Positions 1 to 5,011 of a stretch of DNA of 8,935 nt are shown piece by piece. The stretch lies in contig JACWAG010000299.1 in NCBI GenBank assembly GCA_014874425.1, positions 1-8,935 on the forward strand, written 5' to 3'. A program made the position numbers and the translations under genes. Numbering within the stretch: position 1 is the stretch's first letter; each line of letters opens with the position of its first letter. The DNA comes from Syntrophaceae bacterium. Its GTDB lineage: Bacteria > Desulfobacterota > Desulfomonilia > Desulfomonilales > Desulfomonilaceae. The notes beneath the pieces are model-generated. The model searched no databases, was not told the origin of the DNA, and was given only the letters and a program-made list of their open reading frames with translations.

Positions 1-15
1 AGATAGGGTTGGAAA

Positions 16-951
16 ATGCTGTTGAAAGATAATCCTTACTCGTTCCTCACGGGGCGAGACCCGTTTATGCCGATGGAGTTCCAGGCGCAATCGGATCACA
101 ATCATGTGTCAAAAATCCAGTTTGAACTTAAGCATGAAGGTCTTTTAGGAATACCTCATGGCGGAGTAGGCATGGGATTGTGTCTTGACGCGTGGCGAAA
201 TTTGGGACAACCTGATTATCCAGTGACGGTGAATTTCAAGTTTGGTGGATCAGGTATTTGCATCGGGGACCAAGCGGTCTTTGAAATAAATGGGCGAGAC
301 TTATCCCAAAACGGCTTGGACCTTAGGATCACTAAAGATGGTGACAGAAAGCCTTATCTTCGAGCTGAAATAACGGCAATGAAATCCACAGGGGTTTCTG
401 TGCCGACGTGGCTCGGAAATTATGATAATTTTCGAGCGTTGCCCTATTACAGGAATTGTTTTGTGTGCGGACATTTCAGAAACGAGCCGGGTTTGCGGCG
501 ACGATTTCGAGTTCATCAAAACAACTCCATTGTTCAAATCACTGTTCCATGGGGATGCGATTCCGAAGATTTTGACAGAGCAGGGTCTTTCCTTATTTCC
601 AAAGACGAGTTGCATCCTGCGGCGCTAATATCGATTTTCGACGAAAATACAGCATGGGCGGGATTCATGTTGACCAAAGCAGCCGGCCTTTCAGTAAGGC
701 TAGAATTTTCGCTGCTTAGACCTGTAAGAAAGCACGAAAAACTCCTGTTCGTCGCGGAACCTACAGGGATAAGGGGTAACCCCACTGCTCCTAGATTCTT
801 CACGGCTCAGGGAACAATATTCGCGGTAAATGGTTCAGACTCGGACCCGGTAGCGTTTGGTAGGGGCGAATGGATTATTATGCAACAATATACTGACCAA
901 ATAAAAAGAAACCTGATTCCGGATAACGATTGGGAATGGATTTTTATGTAG
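16..951 (+). CDS. Tandem hotdog-fold protein, possible acyl-CoA thioesterase
   Basis: A 311-residue cytoplasmic protein with no signal peptide or membrane segment. It appears to hold two hotdog-fold repeats. The N-terminal one carries HGGVGMGLCLDAW at residues 48-60, followed by strands at 71-90. The second begins with FVCGHFRNEPGL at 149-160, close to the FVCG-x-x-NPxGL signature of PaaI/thioesterase-superfamily proteins, and has HPAALISIFDENTAWAG at 200-216, matching the HGG...LLDEAxGWA helix. D58 and D209 sit where many hotdog thioesterases place the catalytic acidic residue. Known for the family: most such proteins hydrolyse or bind acyl-CoA thioesters. Inferred: the substrate is unknown, and a non-catalytic CoA-binding role is possible. 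The ATG at 16 is preceded by a purine-rich GGGTTGGA stretch that can serve as a ribosome site. An MBL-fold hydrolase follows on the same strand, probably in the same operon. The upstream promoter lies outside the window. Confidence 0.75.
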   Translation: MLLKDNPYSFLTGRDPFMPMEFQAQSDHNHVSKIQFELKHEGLLGIPHGGVGMGLCLDAWRNLGQPDYPVTVNFKFGGSGICIGDQAVFEINGRDLSQNGLDLRITKDGDRKPYLRAEITAMKSTGVSVPTWLGNYDNFRALPYYRNCFVCGHFRNEPGLRRRFRVHQNNSIVQITVPWGCDSEDFDRAGSFLISKDELHPAALISIFDENTAWAGFMLTKAAGLSVRLEFSLLRPVRKHEKLLFVAEPTGIRGNPTAPRFFTAQGTIFAVNGSDSDPVAFGRGEWIIMQQYTDQIKRNLIPDNDWEWIFM

Positions 952-996
952 TTGGTATTTTTTAAAAAAGACCATTCCGGTCGAATGGAGCTAAAA

Positions 997-1725
997 GTGG
1001 TAGATAAAGTTACGGATGGAATATTGTGGGTAGCCGGCCGGGATAGATTTATGCCGGATTCACACATCTATATATTGGGAGATGTTAATTCCAATGATCT
1101 GACCATAATAGATTGTGGAATTGTCGAAATGGGGGACTATAAGCTGGGTGAATTGGAAAATCACGGGATCTCCCTAGAACAGGTCAAGAGGATAATAATG
1201 ACTCATACTCATCTTGACCACATAGGCTGTCTCCGGGAATTCCTGGACAAAGGCCCTCACATTCAGGTCTGGGTCCATAAGGATGAGGCGACGTACCTGG
1301 AACAAGGTGATGACAGAATTGTCTTTGGCAACAAGATGTTTGAATCAATGATTAGGTCCCAATACTCTATTCCGGCAGGCTTTTTTCAATTTAAGGTGGA
1401 TCGGAAACTGGCAGGCGGAGAAATACTGGATCTGGGAGGGCAGCAATTTAAGGTAATCCATGTTCCAGGGCACAGCATCGGCAGCATAGGATTGTATGAT
1501 GAAGCACGGAAAATTTTTATTTCTGGAGACACTATCTACGCTGACGGCGCTATAGGTAGATATGACCTGTTTTCGGCCGATCCGGACAAATTAAAGGAAT
1601 CGCTGGAGATTATAGCAGATCTCAAAATAGACACTCTTTTACCGTGTCACAATCGCATCGTAAAAGGTGGAGCTGACCAAATGATCAAGAATACCGTTCA
1701 ACATTGGCTCCCCATGTTGAGGTGA
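997..1725 (+). CDS. Metallo-beta-lactamase-fold hydrolase (glyoxalase II-like)
   Basis: A cytoplasmic MBL-fold hydrolase with a complete metal site. Numbered from the GTG at 997: HTHLDH gives H70, H72, D74 and H75; VPGHSIGS gives H159; SGDT gives D178; PCHNRIV gives H218. This is the full two-metal set of glyoxalase II-type and related hydrolases, which commonly cleave thioesters, phosphodiesters or lactones. The reading frame is open back to a TTG at 952, directly after the stop of the hotdog gene, and has an ATG at 985. I chose the GTG at 997 because GGAG at 987-990 lies six bases before it and because the protein then begins VVDKVTDGILWVAG, the usual first strand of this family. The 985 start adds four residues, the 952 start fifteen. 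The neighbouring hotdog protein makes a thioester-linked role plausible. The substrate is not readable from the sequence. Confidence 0.88.
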   Translation: MVDKVTDGILWVAGRDRFMPDSHIYILGDVNSNDLTIIDCGIVEMGDYKLGELENHGISLEQVKRIIMTHTHLDHIGCLREFLDKGPHIQVWVHKDEATYLEQGDDRIVFGNKMFESMIRSQYSIPAGFFQFKVDRKLAGGEILDLGGQQFKVIHVPGHSIGSIGLYDEARKIFISGDTIYADGAIGRYDLFSADPDKLKESLEIIADLKIDTLLPCHNRIVKGGADQMIKNTVQHWLPMLR

Positions 1726-1772
1726 CATTGGGTTTACAAACGTAAGCGCTACCAAATATTGCTTGGAAGGTT

Positions 1773-1778
1773 AGGGGA
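1773..1778 (+). promoter_or_regulatory. Ribosome binding site of the aconitase gene
   Basis: AGGGGA lies eight bases before the ATG at 1787 and fixes the aconitase start. The 61-base gap from the MBL gene has a TTTACA followed by an AT-rich stretch but no convincing -10 box, so the aconitase may be co-transcribed with the two upstream genes. Confidence 0.7.
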
Positions 1779-1786
1779 ATTTAAAC

Positions 1787-3712
1787 ATGGGTAAAACTGT
1801 TGCTGAAAAGATCATTGGGGCGCACCTCGTCAAAGGTAAAATGGAGGTGGGATCGGAAATAGCGATAAAGATCGATCACACTCTTACTCAGGACGCCACT
1901 GGAACCATGGTTTATCTGGAATTCATGGCAATGAAGGCCCCACGAGTCAAGACCGAAGTATCCGTAAGCTATGTGGATCATAATCTCCTTCAAACAGATT
2001 TCAAGAACGCTGATGACCACCGGTTTCTTAGGACAGCGGCGGCGAAATTTGGCGTCATATTTAGCCGTCCGGGCAATGGTGTGTCCCATCAGGTACATTT
2101 GGAGCGATTTAGCGTTCCGGGGAAAACACTTTTAGGGTCGGACAGCCACACTCCTACAAACGGAGGTATGTCCATGCTGGCCATAGGCGCCGGTGGGCTT
2201 GATATAGCCATGGCCATGGGAGGAGCGCCATTTTACCTCAACATGCCTAGAATTGTGGGTGTCAGGCTTTCAGGTCATTTGCAGGCATGGGTTTCAGCGA
2301 AAGACGTCATCCTGGAGCTTCTGCGTCGTCAATCTGTAAAGGGGGGCGTAGGAAAGATTTACGAGTATTTTGGTCTTGGGGTGGAGACTCTATCTGTAAC
2401 GGATAGGTCTGTAATAGGAAACATGGGGGCCGAACTGGGCGCGACCACTAGCATTTTCCCTTCGGATCAAAGGACCCTAGAATTTCTTGAAAGCCAGGGT
2501 AGGGGCGGTTCCTGGACTGAGATAACGGCTGATCCAGATGCTGGTTACTGCGAAATAATCGAGATTGACCTGTCTGAGCTTGAACCTATGATCGCGTCTC
2601 CAAGTTCTCCTGACAACGTGACGAAAGTCTCTGCAATTGAAGGCATACCCGTCAATCAGGTGATAGTGGGGTCGTCGGCCAATTCATCGTATCGTGATCT
2701 CATGATTACGGCCAAGGCCATGGAAGGCAGGCACTGCCACCCAGATGTAAGTTTTGAAATCAACCCCGGCAGTAACCAAGCCCTATTGAATGTCACCGCA
2801 TTTGGAGGGCTTACCAATTTAATCAAAGGCGGCGCTCGCATACACCAATCGGGTTGTTTGGGTTGCATAGGAATGGGTCAGGCTCCAGGCACGGGGAATG
2901 TCTCGCTTCGGACTTTCCCTAGAAACTTTCCTGGCCGTAGCGGAAGTTTCCCGGATAGTGTCTATCTGTGTTCTCCCGAGACAGCAGTAGCGTCCGCCAT
3001 CTTTGGAAAAATTACTGATCCCCGAAAGCTGGGAAACTATCCGGATGTTTCAAATCCCGAGAAGTATGTAGTTAACGACGAGAACCTTATTTATCCCCCA
3101 GAATCTGGAGAAGCCATCGAAATACTGATGGGACCAAATATCAAGCCGTTTCCCGAGTTCGGACCGCTGGAAGACGATCTCGAAGGCGTGGTAGTCCTCA
3201 AGGTTGAAGATAACATTACCACTGACCATATAATGCCCGCCGGTAGTAAGGTGCTGCCTTTAAGAAGCAATATTCCCGCAATTAGCGAGTTTGTTTTTAA
3301 CATTGTCGACCCGGACTTCCCTGCTCGCGCCAAGGCGGCGGGGTCGGTGTTTGTCATTGGTGGGGAAAACTATGGACAAGGGTCTTCTCGTGAACACGCT
3401 GCAATTGCTCCACGATTTTTAGGGGTAAGGGCTAAACTGGTAAAAAGTTTCGCACGTATACACAAGGCCAATCTGATAAACTTCGGTATACTGCCTCTCC
3501 GATTTGAGAATCCTGAAGATTACAAATTTATAGAACCTGGTGATAGGTTAAGGATTGCAGGAATAAGAAAGTCTCTGGAAGAGGGAGCAACGTTGTTAAA
3601 TGTTACAGAACTGGGGTCGGGTCGGACAATTCCTGTGAAGCTTGAAATAACGCCTAGGGACCGTAAAATCTTACTAGCCGGAGGCCTTATAAACCTGGCT
3701 GAGTGCTGCTAA
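1787..3712 (+). CDS. Aconitate hydratase, Aquifex-type, with a Cys-to-Ser change at a cluster ligand
   Basis: A 641-residue stand-alone aconitase, shorter than the roughly 750-900 residues of mitochondrial aconitase, AcnA or AcnB. It would interconvert citrate and isocitrate in the cytoplasm. Residues matching mitochondrial aconitase: D64-H65 (D100-H101), H101 (H147), GSDSHT with D119, S120 and H121, R379 and R384 in FPRNFPGR (R447, R452), TTDH at 478-481, R493 (R580), and GENYGQGSSREHAA at 526-539 with S533, S534 and R535 (S642-R644). Two [4Fe-4S] cysteines are present in GCLGCIG, C357 and C360. The first ligand, normally the Cys of IGSCTNSSY, is replaced: the segment reads VGSSANSSY, with S297 at that place. 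Either the cluster is bound differently or the protein is a divergent family member. The family is certain, full aconitase activity is not. The gene ends 55 bases before a strong terminator. Confidence 0.93.
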   Translation: MGKTVAEKIIGAHLVKGKMEVGSEIAIKIDHTLTQDATGTMVYLEFMAMKAPRVKTEVSVSYVDHNLLQTDFKNADDHRFLRTAAAKFGVIFSRPGNGVSHQVHLERFSVPGKTLLGSDSHTPTNGGMSMLAIGAGGLDIAMAMGGAPFYLNMPRIVGVRLSGHLQAWVSAKDVILELLRRQSVKGGVGKIYEYFGLGVETLSVTDRSVIGNMGAELGATTSIFPSDQRTLEFLESQGRGGSWTEITADPDAGYCEIIEIDLSELEPMIASPSSPDNVTKVSAIEGIPVNQVIVGSSANSSYRDLMITAKAMEGRHCHPDVSFEINPGSNQALLNVTAFGGLTNLIKGGARIHQSGCLGCIGMGQAPGTGNVSLRTFPRNFPGRSGSFPDSVYLCSPETAVASAIFGKITDPRKLGNYPDVSNPEKYVVNDENLIYPPESGEAIEILMGPNIKPFPEFGPLEDDLEGVVVLKVEDNITTDHIMPAGSKVLPLRSNIPAISEFVFNIVDPDFPARAKAAGSVFVIGGENYGQGSSREHAAIAPRFLGVRAKLVKSFARIHKANLINFGILPLRFENPEDYKFIEPGDRLRIAGIRKSLEEGATLLNVTELGSGRTIPVKLEITPRDRKILLAGGLINLAECC

Positions 3713-3762
3713 CACTATTTTGCGTTCTAATTTCAAGTTGCTACGGATGACTAGCTTACACA

Positions 3763-4236
3763 CTAAGGCTCCGACCCGCTGCTCCGGGTCGGGCCCTTTT
3801 GGTTTTGAACCTTCTCGAAGATTTCATCAGGCTCCTGGTCCTTCAAGGGAGCGAGATCCCGCCCGTGATGGGCCCTAAAACCTTCGGCTGTTACCTTGGT
3901 GAGTAGTAGTGGAACTATCCTCCCTGAATCCCAGTGCAACGACAAAATTGGAGCATTGTAAGAATATGCGCCCCGGCCGGCCTGGACCCATTCCTGGCCA
4001 GTCTCCCCTTTGTAGCTCGTCTCAAAGGTTCCATCTTTTCTAAATATAAGTTTTACCACACGATTCTTCGCAGGAGTTTCCTGACCTTGAATAATCCGAG
4101 CGGTCAGGACCCATGTTCCCACTAACTCGGGATGAATCTCTGATGAAAATTGCGCTCTTTGTTCCTGACAGGAAATCATTAGAGCCACACAGCAGAAACA
4201 CAATATATATATGGCACAGATACTGAGATTTTTCAT
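3763..4236 (-). CDS. Putative lipoprotein with lipocalin-like beta domain
   Basis: About 158 residues from the ATG at 4236. The N-terminus is MKN, then a hydrophobic segment rich in cysteine (ICAIYILCFCCVALM), then MISC at residues 20-23, which fits a lipobox with C23 lipidated, although Met at -3 is uncommon. The mature part has ELVGTWVL, a strand-rich middle (VVKLIFRKDGTFETSY) and alternating hydrophobic strands, similar to small lipocalin-like domains of bacterial lipoproteins. No specific family is recognised. The frame is open to a TTG at 4281, but that codon lies in the loop of a terminator hairpin and the added residues precede the signal sequence, so ATG 4236 or its neighbour ATG 4239 is preferred. 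There is no good Shine-Dalgarno sequence. The end of the gene overlaps the aconitase terminator. Location is probably inner or outer membrane, periplasmic side. Confidence 0.7.
   Translation of the reverse strand: MKNLSICAIYILCFCCVALMISCQEQRAQFSSEIHPELVGTWVLTARIIQGQETPAKNRVVKLIFRKDGTFETSYKGETGQEWVQAGRGAYSYNAPILSLHWDSGRIVPLLLTKVTAEGFRAHHGRDLAPLKDQEPDEIFEKVQNQKGPTRSSGSEP
3767..3804 (+). terminator. Rho-independent terminator after the aconitase gene
   Basis: A perfect eight-base-pair stem, CCGACCCG (3771-3778) with CGGGTCGG (3785-3792), has a six-base loop. It extends by three more pairs (GGC with GCC) past one bulged T at 3770, and is followed by CTTTTGGTTTT. It would end the + strand transcript of the aconitase group. 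It lies inside the 3' end of the opposing lipoprotein gene, so the last codons of that gene are shaped by the hairpin. Confidence 0.85.
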
Positions 4237-4252
4237 CATTGTAGACACGAAC

Positions 4253-4281
4253 CTAATAAAAACAAAAAAAGCGATCCTCAA
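4253..4281 (-). promoter_or_regulatory. Possible promoter of the lipoprotein gene, inside a terminator
   Basis: On the minus strand TTGAGG (4281-4276), a 17-base spacer and TATTAG (4258-4253) resemble sigma-70 -35 and -10 boxes, four of six matches each. Transcription would start near 4246, leaving a leader of only about 7-10 bases. The -35 box sits in the loop of the terminator at 4264-4299. The alternative is readthrough from the serine-rich gene upstream. Confidence 0.3.
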
Positions 4282-4299
4282 ACAAAAGATCGCTTTTTT
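4264..4299. terminator. Bidirectional Rho-independent terminator
   Basis: AAAAAAGCGATC and GATCGCTTTTTT form a 12-base-pair stem around an 11-to-12-base loop. Each strand ends in a T run, so it can stop transcripts in both directions. For the minus strand it ends the message of the serine-rich gene (stop at 4354). For the + strand it would stop readthrough that passes the aconitase terminator. Confidence 0.8.
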
Positions 4300-4305
4300 C
4301 CACTA

Positions 4306-4326
4306 AGCTTTTTAGGTTAAAAAGCT
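4306..4326. repeat. Small inverted repeat in the 3' region of the serine-rich gene
   Basis: AGCTTTTT and AAAAAGCT are perfect eight-base arms around a five-base loop. In the minus-strand transcript this hairpin precedes the terminator at 4264-4299, giving two hairpins in tandem after the stop codon. It may protect the 3' end of the message. Confidence 0.55.
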
Positions 4327-4353
4327 AGAATAAATTCTTTTCACAAATTGATC

Positions 4354-4761
4354 TTAGAACCAGCCGCTTGAAGAGCTACTCGCAGGATAGTAACCGCTGC
4401 TTGAGGAGCTGGCGGGCCAATAATAGCCACTGCTTGAGCTAGAAGAAGCTGGGGTGCAGCAATAGGCTACTGTTCCGCTGCTGCTTGAAGAGCTGGCGGT
4501 GGGCCAATAATTACCACTGCTTGAGCTAGAAGAAGCTGGGGTGCAGCAATAGGCTACTGTTCCGCTGCTGCTTGAAGAGCTAGCGGGCCAATAATAACCA
4601 CTGCTGGATGAACTAGCTGTATAGTTTCCGCTGCTGCTGCTACTGCTGGATGACGCATTGCCCCAGGAAGAATAGGGGGCCCAAGCATAGAATCCAAAGC
4701 CGTATGAAGCAAACAACATAACCATACCTACAACCGCGAGCGTCACTGCAAATCTTCTCAT
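4354..4761 (-). CDS. Secreted serine-run repeat protein
   Basis: A 135-residue protein that I do not recognise as a known family. Residues 1-26 (MRRF, hydrophobic core, ending FGFYA) form a good Sec signal peptide. The rest is low complexity: eight runs of five to eight serines, each ending in Gly, alternate with short aromatic pieces such as GYYWPA, GNYWPTA, GTVAYCCTPA and a C-terminal GWF. Serine is 50 of 135 residues. The only cysteines are two CC pairs, C72-C73 and C101-C102, each in YCCTPAS. There is no sortase motif, lipobox or later membrane segment. It is probably a secreted or surface structural protein; Ser may be glycosylated and the Cys pairs may form disulfides, both inferences. 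The ATG is supported by AGGAGGT ten bases upstream. It is transcribed divergently from the FGE-like gene, and its message ends in a hairpin and a terminator. Confidence 0.8.
   Translation of the reverse strand: MRRFAVTLAVVGMVMLFASYGFGFYAWAPYSSWGNASSSSSSSSGNYTASSSSSGYYWPASSSSSSGTVAYCCTPASSSSSSGNYWPTASSSSSSGTVAYCCTPASSSSSSGYYWPASSSSSGYYPASSSSSGWF
4427..4494. repeat. Direct repeat copy 1, 68 bases, in the serine-rich gene
   Basis: These 68 bases are identical to 4514-4581, offset by 87 bases or 29 codons, so the frame is kept. With two mismatches the match extends left to 4414/4501. Each copy encodes a serine run, GTVAYCCTPA and part of the next serine run. It indicates a recent in-frame internal duplication. 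Confidence 0.95.
4514..4581. repeat. Direct repeat copy 2, 68 bases, in the serine-rich gene
   Basis: This is the second identical copy of the 4427-4494 repeat. A further degenerate partial copy begins at about 4585 (GGGCCAATAATAACCACTGC), where the sequence then diverges. Confidence 0.95.
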
Positions 4762-4771
4762 TGAAATCGTT

Positions 4772-4778
4772 ACCTCCT
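4772..4778 (-). promoter_or_regulatory. Strong ribosome binding site of the serine-rich gene
   Basis: AGGAGGT on the minus strand, ten bases before the ATG at 4761, is nearly a full anti-Shine-Dalgarno match and the strongest ribosome site in the window. It suggests high expression of the serine-rich protein. Confidence 0.85.
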
Positions 4779-4799
4779 CATTGAACGAGAATAAATTCG

Positions 4800-4820
4800 C
4801 TGTTCTCTAATAGAAAACAG
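4800..4820. repeat. 21-base palindrome upstream of the serine-rich gene
   Basis: CTGTTCTCT and AGAAAACAG surround AAT, with one mismatch in nine-base arms. It lies about 40 bases before the start of the serine-rich gene and probably within its transcribed leader. It could be an operator for a dimeric regulator or a leader hairpin; the sequence does not decide. Confidence 0.5.
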
Positions 4821-4856
4821 TTGCTCCCTTTAATAAATCCAAAAAACGTTTGTTAA

Positions 4857-4885
4857 TCGCTATCACGTTTAACCAGTGTTGTCAA
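4857..4885 (-). promoter_or_regulatory. Possible promoter of the serine-rich gene
   Basis: On the minus strand a perfect TTGACA (4885-4880) is followed after 17 bases by TAGCGA (4862-4857), a weak -10 box. The leader would be about 90 bases and include the palindrome at 4800-4820. The poor -10 suggests activator dependence or another sigma factor. Confidence 0.35.
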
Positions 4886-4947
4886 TCTTTTTCTAGCTTA
4901 GTAGCCGTGATATCGATGGGGCGTCAGTCAGAGGTCTCAGTCCTCAC

Positions 4948-4975
4948 TTGACTCACACCTTTTCTCTGCTACAAT
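4948..4975 (+). promoter_or_regulatory. Sigma-70-type promoter of the FGE-like gene
   Basis: TTGACT (4948-4953), a 16-base spacer and TACAAT (4970-4975), each one base from consensus, lie upstream of the ATG at 5012. The leader would be about 30 bases and contains AAGGA at 4998-5002, nine bases before the ATG. The rest of the 250-base divergent region (4762-5011) holds only the divergent promoter and the palindrome listed separately. Confidence 0.65.
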
Positions 4976-5011
4976 TCCCTTGATTGAATCTTTTGTCAAG
5001 GAAATTTTAAT

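Noticed and set aside
4414..4600. CRISPR-like or minisatellite array
   Set aside because: The repeats are in-frame parts of a coding sequence with a signal peptide and ribosome site. There are only two full copies and no unique spacers.
4923..4953. Imperfect inverted repeat (GTCAGTCAGAGG with CCTCACTTGAC) at the -35 box of the FGE-like gene
   Set aside because: The arms pair only with bulges. It could be an operator but is not better than chance by eye.
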